The notes: generated by a model not told the origin, from the sequence alone. A stretch of DNA of 60,384 nucleotides from Runella aurantiaca (GCF_003339505.1 NZ_QPIW01000040.1:1-60384), one strand, 5' to 3'; counted from the stretch's first letter, positions 17,021 through 25,024 are shown. Made by a program: numbers and translations.

Positions 17021-17983
17021 ATGATAAAGGCCCAGAACTTGACCAAAACGTTTAATAACCACCGTGTGGTCAATGATATTTCGTTTGAGATTGCGGAAGG
17101 CCGTACCATGGTGTTTTTGGGCACAAGCGGTTGCGGCAAAACCACCACGCTACGAATGCTCAACCGACTGATAAATCCTACTTCAGGGAGTGTGTACATC
17201 AACGGAAAAAATATCTGTAATCAGGTTCCTGAACAATTACGTCGCAGCATAGGCTACGTATTACAGCACAACAGCCTTTTTCCGCATTATTCTGTTTTGG
17301 AGAATATAGCGGTAGTGCCGCAATTATTAAAATGGGATAAGCGGCTGATACGAAACAGAGCGATTGAACTGATGGAAAAATTACACCTTTCTAAAAAACT
17401 GCTCAACGCCTACCCCCGTCAACTAAGCGGCGGCGAAGCCCAGCGGGTAAATATCGCCAGGGCATTGGTAGCAAAACCACCCATTTTACTGATGGACGAA
17501 CCTTTCAGTGCTTTAGATACTATTACTCGACTTGCCATTCGGCAGGAGTTTACTGCTTTGGATGAGTTAAAGGATAAAACGATTGTGATGGTTACACATG
17601 ATGTACAGGAAGCCTTTGAAATGGCCGACATTGTTTGTCTGATGGATAAAGGACGAATCATCCAACAGGGAAAACCCGCAGATTTGCTGTTTCATCCGAC
17701 CAATGATTTTGTCAGGGATTTTTTATCCGATTCCTTTCTGCAACTGGCGCTTACCGTTACCCATCTTGTGGCGGTATGGCCCTATCTGACAGCTGCTGTG
17801 AGTACACATTCTGTCCAAATAAACCTCTCTGTAAATGCAACGATAGCAAAAGCATTAACCTCTGTAAAAGATAAAAACAATTGGGATGCGGTCATTTCCA
17901 TAACCAATGGAACGGAACAAAAAACCACAAGTTGGGCCGGTTTGTTGCAAGCCTATGCCCACTACAAAAAAGAAAGTCTATGA
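17021..17983 (+). CDS. egtV: ABC transporter ATP-binding protein, EgtV/OpuA-like
   Basis: A 320-residue ATPase of the glycine betaine/choline (OpuA, ProV) family, to which EgtV of the ergothioneine importer EgtUV belongs. Walker A is GTSGCGKTT (34-42), Q-loop LQHNSL (81-86), signature LSGGEAQ (135-141), Walker B ILLMDEP (155-161) and H-loop His193. The last ~80 residues form a CBS-like but weakly conserved regulatory tail. The stop overlaps the start of the permease gene by 4 nt, so the subunits are translationally coupled. The name is by operon context and similarity of family; an osmolyte role would be the alternative. Confidence 0.82.
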   Translation: MIKAQNLTKTFNNHRVVNDISFEIAEGRTMVFLGTSGCGKTTTLRMLNRLINPTSGSVYINGKNICNQVPEQLRRSIGYVLQHNSLFPHYSVLENIAVVPQLLKWDKRLIRNRAIELMEKLHLSKKLLNAYPRQLSGGEAQRVNIARALVAKPPILLMDEPFSALDTITRLAIRQEFTALDELKDKTIVMVTHDVQEAFEMADIVCLMDKGRIIQQGKPADLLFHPTNDFVRDFLSDSFLQLALTVTHLVAVWPYLTAAVSTHSVQINLSVNATIAKALTSVKDKNNWDAVISITNGTEQKTTSWAGLLQAYAHYKKESL

Positions 17984-19536
17984 TCGAATCGCAAAGTTTA
18001 TGGGCTTTTATCGCATCCCAATGGCAAAAGCTGCTGGAACAAGCCCTCCAGCACTTAGGTCTTACCTTTATGGCTTTGATCATTGCCATTGCCGTCGGTT
18101 TGCCACTGGGCATTTTTATTACTAAACAAAAGAAATGGGCCACTCCTATATTGGGAATTGCCGGAATATTACAAACCATCCCGTCCATTGCATTATTAGG
18201 CTTTCTCATTCCCCTGCTGGGCATCGGGGCGAAGCCGGCCATTGCTGCATTGTTTCTATATGCCCTGCTGCCTATCATTCGGAACACCTATACCGGCATT
18301 ACTATCGTAGATGCCGAAATCAAAGAAGCGGCTAAGGGATTAGGAATGACCTCAATGCAGATACTCACCAAAATTGAGCTGCCTTTGGCCTTACCGGTCA
18401 TACTGGCGGGCATACGTACTGCGGCCATCATCAATGTGGGAGTGGCTACACTCGCCGCGTATATTGCTGCGGGCGGTTTGGGAGAGTATATTTTCGGAGG
18501 CATTGCCCTCAATAATACCAATATGATTTTGGCCGGGGCGCTGCCGGCAGCCCTATTGGCGTTACTGCTGGATGGCTTTTTTTATCTGTTGCAGAAAATA
18601 CAAATCACTAAGCGGAGTATTTACGGCATTGTCGCCGGCGCAATCATGGTCATTTCCTTGGTTTCTTTCCAAAACATTCATACTGCCGAGGGATCATTGG
18701 CAGGCTTTGAGCCTGAATTTATGGGTAGACAGGATGGCTATCTCGGTCTTAAATCAGTTTATAATTTCAAAATGCGTACCGTCGTCATTGGTGATGCGGT
18801 TATGTATGGTGCACTGAATGAGCATAAATTGGATGTCATTGGCGGTTACAGCACCGACGGTCGGCTAAAAGCATTTGGCCTGAGAACCCTAGAGGATGAT
18901 AAACGTATTTTCCCGCCTTATTATGCGGCTCCGTTGGTACGAACCTCAAAACTGAAAAGCTATCCCGAACTGAATACCGTACTGAATCTGCTCGCCGGAA
19001 AGATCAACGATTCCGTTATGACAGAATTGAACTATAAAGCAGACTTCCTGAAACAATCGCCGGAACGGGTTGCCAAGGATTTCCTTTTGCAGCAGGGATT
19101 GTGGAAAGAACCGCAACCGACCACTGCGGGAAGCTTCGTGATCGGTTCCAAAATATTTACGGAACAATATATTTTGGCCCAATTGTATGCAATGTTGGTG
19201 GCAGGGTATACTCATTTGAAACCGGAAATGAAAACCGGTCTTGGCGGCACCAAAATCTGTTATGATGCACTCCGAAACGGCAATATAGATATGTATCCCG
19301 AATACACCGGTACGGGCCTGCTGGTAATACTGAAACCTACACAAAGCGTACTTAACCGCCTGAATGGAAACAGAGACAGTGTATATCGTTATGTAGAAGA
19401 AAACTTTCGAAAAACCCAACAGTTGACCTGGCTCAAACCCATCGGGTTTAACAATACCTATGCACTGATGATGCGGGAAAAAGATGCCGCACGGCTGAAC
19501 ATTACCACTATATCACAATTGAATAAACTTAACTGA
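17980..19536 (+). CDS. egtU: ABC permease fused to a circularly permuted substrate-binding domain, EgtU-like
   Basis: The start at 17980 (ATGA overlap with the ATPase gene) gives 518 residues. Residues ~25-205 are a ProW/OpuC-type permease with the EAA loop around 116-146. A further hydrophobic segment (~214-231) leads to the extracytoplasmic binding domain. Its parts are in reversed order against OpuAC/EgtU. First comes the usual C-terminal portion: GFEPEF, DGYLGL, STDGRL, LEDDK, FPPYYAAPLV, LAGKI, ELNYKAD (242-355). After a linker (~374-385) comes the usual N-terminal portion: VIGSKIFTEQYIL (387-399), LGGTKICYDAL, YPEYTGTG, GFNNTYAL, ISQLNKLN (end). The frame is unbroken, so this is a circular permutation, not a truncation. 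Length is close to fused EgtU proteins (~500). Confidence 0.85.
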   Translation: MIESQSLWAFIASQWQKLLEQALQHLGLTFMALIIAIAVGLPLGIFITKQKKWATPILGIAGILQTIPSIALLGFLIPLLGIGAKPAIAALFLYALLPIIRNTYTGITIVDAEIKEAAKGLGMTSMQILTKIELPLALPVILAGIRTAAIINVGVATLAAYIAAGGLGEYIFGGIALNNTNMILAGALPAALLALLLDGFFYLLQKIQITKRSIYGIVAGAIMVISLVSFQNIHTAEGSLAGFEPEFMGRQDGYLGLKSVYNFKMRTVVIGDAVMYGALNEHKLDVIGGYSTDGRLKAFGLRTLEDDKRIFPPYYAAPLVRTSKLKSYPELNTVLNLLAGKINDSVMTELNYKADFLKQSPERVAKDFLLQQGLWKEPQPTTAGSFVIGSKIFTEQYILAQLYAMLVAGYTHLKPEMKTGLGGTKICYDALRNGNIDMYPEYTGTGLLVILKPTQSVLNRLNGNRDSVYRYVEENFRKTQQLTWLKPIGFNNTYALMMREKDAARLNITTISQLNKLN

Positions 19537-19541
19537 AGACG

Positions 19542-20693
19542 ATGACCTTATCAGAGCAATATCACAGTGTGCGCCAACAATCTGAGCTGCTTTGTGCTCC
19601 CTTGCAAAAAGAAGACTATGTTGTGCAACCGGTGGCAGATGTCAGCCCGCCCAAATGGCATCTTGGTCATACAACGTGGTTTTTTGAAACTTTCGTTTTA
19701 AAAGCCTATCAGAAGGCATATAAGGAGTTTGACTCGCAGTATAACTACGTGTTTAACAGCTATTACGAAACCGTAGGAGCACGGGTAATCCGCACGGATC
19801 GGGGTAACCTGAGCCGTCCATCGGTGGAGGATGTCTATCGTTACCGGCGCTATGTGAATGAGCAAATGATGGTTTTGCTCTCCGGCAATGAGACTGATAC
19901 ACAATTAAAGGAATTGGTCATCCTCGGCTTGAACCATGAACAGCAGCATCAGGAATTATTGCTTACAGACATCAAGTATATTTTGGGACATAATCCGCTG
20001 TTTCCGGTGTATTCCGACGAGTTCATAGAGTCAACGGCGGAGGAAACCGCTGAACCGTTTCATCAAATAGCGGAAGATGTGTATGAAATCGGTTTTAGCG
20101 ATGAAGGCTTTTCGTTTGACAACGAGAGTGGCCGACACAGGGTTTGGTTAGATAGTTTTAAGATTTCCACCACTTTAGTGACTAATGGCGAATACCTTGA
20201 ATTTATAGAATCAGGCGGATACCGACAATTTCAATTTTGGCACGCGGAAGGTTGGGATTGGGTAAACAGAAACAATATACAGGCTCCGCTTTATTGGCAT
20301 TTGGCAGAAGGACAGTGGGTACATTATACCTTAGCGGGAACGGCTCCCATTGCGGCGAATATGCCTCTGGCCCACATTAGCTACTACGAAGCCGCTGCTT
20401 TTGCCAACTGGAAAAACAGGCGTCTGCCTACCGAAGCAGAATGGGAAGTTGCGTCGGATGCGCTGGGTTGGGGGCAGCGCTGGGAGTGGACCAACAGTTC
20501 CTACCTTCCTTACCCGGGTTTCAAAACCGCACCGGGTGCTTTGGGAGAGTATAACGGGAAATTCATGGTGAATCAAATGGTTTTACGGGGCGCTTCGGTG
20601 GCCACTCCCAAAGGGCATAGCCGAAATACCTATCGAAATTTCTTTCATCCTCACCTTCGCTGGCAATACACAGGCATCAGACTGATACAGTAA
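19542..20693 (+). CDS. egtB: Ergothioneine biosynthesis protein EgtB (sulfoxide synthase)
   Basis: A 383-residue non-heme iron enzyme that joins hercynine to a cysteine or gamma-glutamylcysteine sulfur with O2. The N-terminal DinB_2 domain carries the three iron ligands: His43 in WHLGHTTWFFE and His132/His136 in NHEQQHQEL. The C-terminal FGE-sulfatase domain shows ISTTLVTNGEYLEFI, ISYYEAAAFANWKNRRLPTEAEWE and the final HLRWQYTGIRL. It starts 5 bp after the transporter gene. No egtC or egtE homologue is seen nearby, so the C-S lyase step must be encoded elsewhere or done by another PLP enzyme. Confidence 0.94.
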   Translation: MTLSEQYHSVRQQSELLCAPLQKEDYVVQPVADVSPPKWHLGHTTWFFETFVLKAYQKAYKEFDSQYNYVFNSYYETVGARVIRTDRGNLSRPSVEDVYRYRRYVNEQMMVLLSGNETDTQLKELVILGLNHEQQHQELLLTDIKYILGHNPLFPVYSDEFIESTAEETAEPFHQIAEDVYEIGFSDEGFSFDNESGRHRVWLDSFKISTTLVTNGEYLEFIESGGYRQFQFWHAEGWDWVNRNNIQAPLYWHLAEGQWVHYTLAGTAPIAANMPLAHISYYEAAAFANWKNRRLPTEAEWEVASDALGWGQRWEWTNSSYLPYPGFKTAPGALGEYNGKFMVNQMVLRGASVATPKGHSRNTYRNFFHPHLRWQYTGIRLIQ

Positions 20694-20820
20694 CATTGGT
20701 AATAGATTAAATTAATCAAAAACCGGCGACTTTCAAACATAATTAAAACTGCCATACAGAAGGCAACCGTCGGTTTTCTCAAGGTCACCTCAAACAGTAA
20801 TTTTCAAAAAGATAAATAAA

Positions 20821-21168
20821 ATGAATAATTCAACAGAACAGGTTTTAATACATCATCTGACCGCATTCGGGAATAATGACCTGAACGAAATTTTAACAGA
20901 TTACACCGAAGAATCAGTAATAATGACCATCAACGGTACCGTTTCAGGTTTGTCAGCAATCCGTAAATTTTTTGAGGATTTCTTTGCCGTAATACCCACC
21001 GGCTCCTCTTTCGGGATGGAACAAAAAATCATCGTTGGAAATATCGCGTATATTGTCTGGAACAGTGAAACCGACGCGACAATATTTTGTATGGGTACAG
21101 ACACCTTCATATTTGACGGAGACAAAATCAAATACCATACAGTAACCGATTATAGAGTAAAAAAATAA
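20821..21168 (+). CDS. NTF2/SnoaL-like small protein
   Basis: A 115-residue cytoplasmic protein with the NTF2-like pattern: an N-terminal helix (VLIHHLTAFGNNDLNEILTD), YTEESVIMTINGTVSGLSAIRKFF, and strand pairs ending FIFDGDKIKYHTVTDYRV. This is the layout of the SnoaL/nuclear transport factor 2 superfamily, whose members act as isomerases, cyclases or ligand binders. It lies 127 bp after egtB and may or may not belong to that operon. A hairpin at 21192-21214 follows it. Ligand and role unknown. Confidence 0.8.
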   Translation: MNNSTEQVLIHHLTAFGNNDLNEILTDYTEESVIMTINGTVSGLSAIRKFFEDFFAVIPTGSSFGMEQKIIVGNIAYIVWNSETDATIFCMGTDTFIFDGDKIKYHTVTDYRVKK

Positions 21169-21191
21169 AGCGCCGACAGTTTTGCTATCAC

Positions 21192-21214
21192 TTTGTTAGG
21201 GAAACTCTAACAAA
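21192..21214. terminator. Hairpin after the SnoaL-like gene
   Basis: TTTGTTAG (192-199) and CTAACAAA (207-214) form a perfect 8-bp stem with a 7-nt loop, 24 bp after the stop codon. There is no T-run, so termination strength is uncertain. Confidence 0.45.
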
Positions 21215-21238
21215 ACGCCGGTTGCTCTATTCAAGTTA

Positions 21239-21403
21239 ATGATGTTCCAAGTAATTAAAGAACTGTATAGTTCTGTTTTTTTAAGAACAGCTAACTCTCC
21301 GGGATCAATATATTGGACCACTGTTCTGCTTATCATAAAATTCAGTATGATACAAATCGCCTTTTGGCCTGTATTACTACTTTTTATCTCGGGTTTTCAG
21401 TAA
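21239..21403 (+). CDS. Possible 54-residue membrane peptide
   Basis: ATG-ATG at 21239/21242 opens a 54-codon frame ending TAA at 21401. The peptide has a polar N-terminus (MMFQVIKELYSSVFLRTANS) and two hydrophobic stretches (WTTVLLIIKF and IAFWPVLLLFISGF), as expected for a small membrane protein. No good ribosome site or promoter is evident and no family is recognised. It could be a chance frame or the remnant of a larger membrane protein. Confidence 0.3.
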   Translation: MMFQVIKELYSSVFLRTANSPGSIYWTTVLLIIKFSMIQIAFWPVLLLFISGFQ

Positions 21404-21797
21404 ATCTGTACCTCCGTTTTAATGAGACCTATATGTTGTCTTAATAAATCCAGCAGAATTGGAAAGCACTCCTTTTTTAGCAGGTAATCCATAATGTAAT
21501 GATACCATAAGGAAACGTAATGCTGGCTCTCGAAAAATTGAACGTAAGGGTTAGAACAAACGCTACGTTTATGTAGGTAACCTATTAGTTACCTCAGGTT
21601 ACTTAACCCGATTATTTCGTTTGGTAACCTGAAATTGGAGAAGAAAAGGTTACCAGATTATACGTTTAGGCTACCTGCCGATAGATTACCTAAGATGAAT
21701 GATAGTCCTCGGGGCGTTTTTAGCCTCTTACAAATATCGATTCAGGAAATCAAGTTTATTTCCTACGCACATATTTTCATATTTTTTTCAGTCTTAG
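21404..21797. repeat. Gene-free stretch with clustered GGTAACC-like motifs
   Basis: No convincing gene. Between about 21574 and 21693 there are about seven variants of a GGTAACC/GGTTACC core: AGGTAACCTA, AGTTACCTC, AGGTTACTTAACCC, TGGTAACCTG, AGGTTACCAG, GGCTACCTG and GATTACCTAA. The core is self-complementary. A short plus-strand frame at 21635-21862 overlaps the next gene antisense and is judged spurious. The cluster may be a binding-site array or decayed palindromic repeats. Confidence 0.45.
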
Positions 21798-22241
21798 CTA
21801 TTTCTTTATCAGTAAAATTCCAGCTAAAACTAACATTAGACCTATTCCCTTCACCCAATTAAAGGGTTTTACAGGCATACCGAATAAGCCATAATGGTCC
21901 AACAATAGTGACATAGCCATTTGTCCACAAATGACAAGTCCTAAGAAAACGGCTATTCCTAGCTTAGGTGAGGCAACTATGGTTGAAATAATATAAAATG
22001 CACCCACCAGCCCCCCAAGCCACGCATAAGGTGGAGACTGACCGAGTTGTAAGAATGATTTATATAATGCCATAGGATTACTTACGCTATAAATAATCAA
22101 TGCAATTGTGCCTACCGAAAATGAAATCAATGACGACGTGATCGCATTACCCGAAAAAGAAGTAAGCTTATTGTTAAAAGCAATTTGCAGTGGCAAGACA
22201 AACCCAGCTGTTAAGGCTAATATTAAATAAATCTTGTTCAT
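21798..22241 (-). CDS. YdcZ/DUF606-type small DMT membrane protein
   Basis: The start at 22241 gives 147 residues with five hydrophobic segments (LILALTAGFVLPLQIAFNNKL, TSSLISFSVGTIALIIYSV, WLGGLVGAFYIISTIVASPKLG, VFLGLVICGQMAMSLLLDHYG and the C-terminal GIGLMLVLAGILLIKK). The PLQIAFNNKL and GQ(M)xxSLLLDHYG motifs match the DUF606 (YdcZ) branch of the drug/metabolite transporter superfamily. These half-size proteins are thought to act as dimers; the cargo is unknown. The start overlaps the stop of the upstream secreted-protein gene by 4 nt (ATGA). Confidence 0.82.
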   Translation of the reverse strand: MNKIYLILALTAGFVLPLQIAFNNKLTSFSGNAITSSLISFSVGTIALIIYSVSNPMALYKSFLQLGQSPPYAWLGGLVGAFYIISTIVASPKLGIAVFLGLVICGQMAMSLLLDHYGLFGMPVKPFNWVKGIGLMLVLAGILLIKK

Positions 22242-22570
22242 TTCTTTTTTGTTGCTAAAACCCACTGATTATCTGATTCGGTCGTATTGTCCGAGGATTC
22301 CTTCAATATAATATGTTTAAGTTTTTTATTGAATTTTCTTTTCAGTCTATTGTTAGGAAAATTTTTAGGGCCTAAGACGATAACTTCTGAATGGATTAGG
22401 TCATCCTTATTGTCATAGTAGTAAACTAAAGAAAGATCACATTTTTGGGGATTAGTTTCTACCACCCAATATCCAATTGATGGCATGTGTAGATTACTGC
22501 TAGTCGATTCACTGAAGCCATTTGTCTCAATGGATATAAGTATTGGGAGTATACAGATAAGTGTTTTCAT
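22238..22570 (-). CDS. Hypothetical secreted protein, translationally coupled to the DMT gene
   Basis: A 110-residue protein with a short hydrophobic N-terminus (MKTLICILPILISIETNG) likely to be a signal peptide. The rest contains SIGYWVVETNPQKCDLSLVYYYDNKDDLIHSEVIV and a basic KRKFNKKLKHI stretch. I do not recognise the family, though the pattern WVVE..(16 aa)..VYYY(D)ND resembles small Bacteroidota periplasmic proteins with a beta-hairpin core. Its TGA overlaps the ATG of the DMT-type gene. Confidence 0.55.
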   Translation of the reverse strand: MKTLICILPILISIETNGFSESTSSNLHMPSIGYWVVETNPQKCDLSLVYYYDNKDDLIHSEVIVLGPKNFPNNRLKRKFNKKLKHIILKESSDNTTESDNQWVLATKKK

Positions 22571-22648
22571 AATAATGTAGTTGAATTAGTTTTGAAGAAT
22601 GTAGTGTTTGAACTGGCAGGAAAAGGACATTTTCAGGGTAGAAGCATT

Positions 22649-23269
22649 TTAATGCAACTCATAACGAAGAAACACTCCTGGATTATAAAGTGTGGAAATG
22701 GTCTTTCCCCGTTGGTCAATATTTAAGGCAATGCCCACCACCGTTTGTCTTATATGAAGCCCAGCCCGAAAATTTTGAAAACTTCTGTTGTGATGTTTAG
22801 GGCCATAATTGGTCATAAACTGGGCACGTGAATAAAAATGAATACGTTCAGTAATTGCGGGAGTATACTCCAACAGTATCATCATTTCTACGGAACCATT
22901 TTTTTTAAGATCAACACGTGGAACCAAAAAAGCCTGGAAGTCACGATGTGCATATCGAAATTGAAGAGATACTGCTGGAGAGATGCCTGGTTTACTGGCA
23001 TAAAATGTGCCCAACCCAAGCTTGAGAAATCGCATTATTGAATAAGTAACATAAGATTGGCTCATCAATTCATTCATGTCATCACCTTCATAAAATGCAT
23101 GAAGCGATGATGTATGCATAAAACCAAATCGGGAACTTCCAAGGCTTTTTGAAATAGTATGCTGGTAGAAGTAATTCTGTTTACCCACCATTGTTTCAAT
23201 GGTGGTGGGTTGTGCGTTAACGGTAGCCAGAGCGACCCACCCAGCAAAGACGAGTACCCAGCGGATCAT
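22649..23269 (-). CDS. Probable outer-membrane beta-barrel protein
   Basis: The start at 23269 gives 206 residues with a signal peptide (MIRWVLVFAGWVALATVNA, cut before Q); it overlaps the DoxX stop as ATGA, so a longer upstream start is unlikely. The mature part alternates polar and aromatic residues in ~10-residue strands (FGFMHTSSLHAFY, SYVTYSIMRFLKLGLGTFYAS, VSLQFRYAHRDFQAFLVPRV, MMILLEYTPAI, HFYSRAQFMTNYG) and ends LRYELH, typical of an outer-membrane barrel. Specific function unknown. It is third in a minus operon after WrbA-like and DoxX genes. Confidence 0.7.
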   Translation of the reverse strand: MIRWVLVFAGWVALATVNAQPTTIETMVGKQNYFYQHTISKSLGSSRFGFMHTSSLHAFYEGDDMNELMSQSYVTYSIMRFLKLGLGTFYASKPGISPAVSLQFRYAHRDFQAFLVPRVDLKKNGSVEMMILLEYTPAITERIHFYSRAQFMTNYGPKHHNRSFQNFRAGLHIRQTVVGIALNIDQRGKTISTLYNPGVFLRYELH

Positions 23270-23715
23270 AATGGATGGCTTTTCAATATTTTGTAATCTA
23301 CCGAAAGTGCTCCACCTCCTGAAATGAAAAGCATTACGCACATGGCTAATACAAGTATGTGATATTCAAAGCCTTCACCGGCATTTGTGCCCGACCAGTT
23401 CATATAAAATCCATAATCGAAATGATAGGTGGCCATTCCAATGAAGATTCCGAAAACACCTAATGCGGCAACTCGGGTCAGTAGTCCTGTCACTAGCATC
23501 AATGATCCAAAGAATTGAATGCAGATTACTGCATACCCAATGAGCGCAGGTAATCCCATATTGGCAGAAAGAAATTCGATGGTGGATTGTAATCCAAAAC
23601 CACCAAACCAACCGAGCATACTCTGGGCACCATGTGAGAAGAGAACAATTCCCAGAGCAAAACGAATCGCTGTTGCTCCCCAGTTTTCAGTTGTGGTTAT
23701 TAGTTGTGTTTTCAT
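23266..23715 (-). CDS. DoxX family membrane protein
   Basis: A 149-residue protein with four hydrophobic helices and the family motif ATAIRFALGIVLFSHGAQSMLGWFGGFG near the N-terminus, followed by LIGYAVICIQFFGSLMLVTGLLTRVAALG and a C-terminal ILVLAMCVMLFISGGGALSVDY. DoxX proteins are often linked to thiol and redox stress responses or quinone-dependent oxidation, though most are uncharacterised. It is 5 bp downstream of the WrbA-like gene, which fits a shared redox role. Confidence 0.88.
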   Translation of the reverse strand: MKTQLITTTENWGATAIRFALGIVLFSHGAQSMLGWFGGFGLQSTIEFLSANMGLPALIGYAVICIQFFGSLMLVTGLLTRVAALGVFGIFIGMATYHFDYGFYMNWSGTNAGEGFEYHILVLAMCVMLFISGGGALSVDYKILKSHPL

Positions 23716-23720
23716 TTTAA

Positions 23721-24323
23721 TTATTGTTTTGCTGTTAGAAATGTGAAGTTTTCTGTGTTGGATTTCGAGTCGGCTTTAAGTTGTTGTGTAAGCGTAGCAA
23801 TGCGTTGCCCAAAAAGTTCAGCAGTATGCAGATCTGCTGGATCGTAAAATTCTTCATGGGAATTACTGGATAAGGTCATCAATCCTAGATAGCTGGCCAT
23901 TCCATTGGGCTCGGACAATTGTTTACCGGCAGAATCGTATTGAGGCATTATTCCAAGCGGGATCCATAACATACCATGTTGAGCAGCAAAAATGGATAAG
24001 TTAGTAAGCGTATTAAGCTTGTCACCATTTATGCTGGATGAATTGGTGAAACCCGCCGCCAATTTGTCTTTCCAATGTTGATTGGCCCACGCCGAACCAG
24101 TAGACTCCATAAAGAGCTTAAACTCGGCTGAAACATTTCCGAAGTAAGTGGGGCTACCAAAAACCAAAGTATCAGATTCAATCAACAAGTGGGGATGCTG
24201 TATCGCCATTTTGCTTGTAAGCAAAATGACATCGTCCACTACTTTTCTTGCACCTTCGGCAATACGCTCGGCCACCATTTTGGTATGCCCAAAGCCACTG
24301 TGATAAATAATTGCTATTTTCAT
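23721..24323 (-). CDS. WrbA-like flavodoxin/NAD(P)H:quinone oxidoreductase
   Basis: A 200-residue flavoprotein. The FMN phosphate loop is YHSGFGHTKMVAE (7-19), FGSPTYFGNVSAEFK follows at about 75-89, and the later GFTNSSS and FAAQHGMLWIPLG segments match the NADPH-dependent FMN reductase/WrbA family, which reduces quinones by two electrons. It is divergent from a Crp/Fnr regulator with a palindromic site between, and leads an operon with DoxX and a barrel protein. The C-terminal ~20 residues are low-complexity and poorly conserved. Confidence 0.88.
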   Translation of the reverse strand: MKIAIIYHSGFGHTKMVAERIAEGARKVVDDVILLTSKMAIQHPHLLIESDTLVFGSPTYFGNVSAEFKLFMESTGSAWANQHWKDKLAAGFTNSSSINGDKLNTLTNLSIFAAQHGMLWIPLGIMPQYDSAGKQLSEPNGMASYLGLMTLSSNSHEEFYDPADLHTAELFGQRIATLTQQLKADSKSNTENFTFLTAKQ

Positions 24324-24359
24324 AATTTTACATTCGGTTTACCCGCGTTTTGTTGGTTG

Positions 24360-24426
24360 CAAAATTACAGAGTAGCCAAGGGGGGCGAAATAAACTAGAT
24401 TATCGTTTTTAGTTGAACTAGTTCAA
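24360..24426. promoter_or_regulatory. Divergent regulatory region between the WrbA-like and Crp/Fnr genes
   Basis: For the minus gene a perfect -7 box lies at 24360-24367 (reads TAATTTTG on minus) with TTTCG 18 bp upstream. Beyond it, AACTA (24393) and TAGTT (24410) form an interrupted dyad, and TTGAACTAGTTCAA at 24413-24426 is a perfect 14-bp palindrome ending one base before the Crp/Fnr ATG. The palindrome could be an autoregulatory site of that regulator. It differs from operators A and B. Confidence 0.6.
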
Positions 24427-24427
24427 G

Positions 24428-25024
24428 ATGAAGGCAGATTTACTACTTGAAAGCCTCGAAAAGGAGATTTGGCTTTCTGACCGAGATAAAGAATTAATTG
24501 TGTCCCTTGTTCGGGAACGAAGAATAAAGAAACACCAATTTGTGGTACATGAAGGCGCAGTCAGCCGTTGCACAAACTTTGTAATTGAGGGAAGTATGCG
24601 TACCTATTTTGTGGATCTAAATGGGCAAGAACACATTGTCCAGTTTGCCATTGAAGGTTGGTGGATTAGCGATTTAAACAGTTTTATCATGCAAGTACCC
24701 GCAACCTTTAATGTGCAGGCTATTGAAGACTGTGTAGTTTTGGAGTTACCTTATGAAAACCTGGAAACACTTTATGAAAACGTACCAAAGATGGAACGCT
24801 ATTTCAGGATCCTCACCCAAAGGGCATTTGTGTCTTTTCAACAACGTATATTACAGAATATCAGCATGACAGCTGAGGATCGTTATCTAGCTTTTTTAAA
24901 AAAATATCCTAAGATTGAGTTACGGATTCCACAGAGGTTAGTAGCGTCATATCTGGGTATTTCACCAGAGTTTTTAAGTAAGATTAAAAAGCGTTTAAAA
25001 GAGGCTAAGTCCAATTTGAAATAA
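24428..25024 (+). CDS. Crp/Fnr family transcriptional regulator, second paralogue
   Basis: A 198-residue homologue of the regulator at 131-712, with the same layout: a beta-roll domain (FVIEGSMRTYFVDLNGQEHIV, ISDLNSF) and a short C-terminal HTH (VASYLGISPEFLSKIKKRL near 176-194). Both share the QNISxTAxxRYLAF(x)xxYP block. It is divergent from the WrbA-like operon across 104 bp containing a 14-bp palindrome, so it probably controls that operon and itself. No haem or Fe-S ligand pattern is visible. Confidence 0.9.
   Translation: MKADLLLESLEKEIWLSDRDKELIVSLVRERRIKKHQFVVHEGAVSRCTNFVIEGSMRTYFVDLNGQEHIVQFAIEGWWISDLNSFIMQVPATFNVQAIEDCVVLELPYENLETLYENVPKMERYFRILTQRAFVSFQQRILQNISMTAEDRYLAFLKKYPKIELRIPQRLVASYLGISPEFLSKIKKRLKEAKSNLK

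Noticed and set aside
17980-19536. Truncated or frameshifted transporter gene
   Set aside because: The reversed motif order is within one open frame and both lobes are complete, so permutation explains it better.
21635-21862. 75-codon plus-strand frame
   Set aside because: Starts at a non-ATG codon, overlaps the end of the DMT-type gene antisense and covers the GGTAACC motif cluster.
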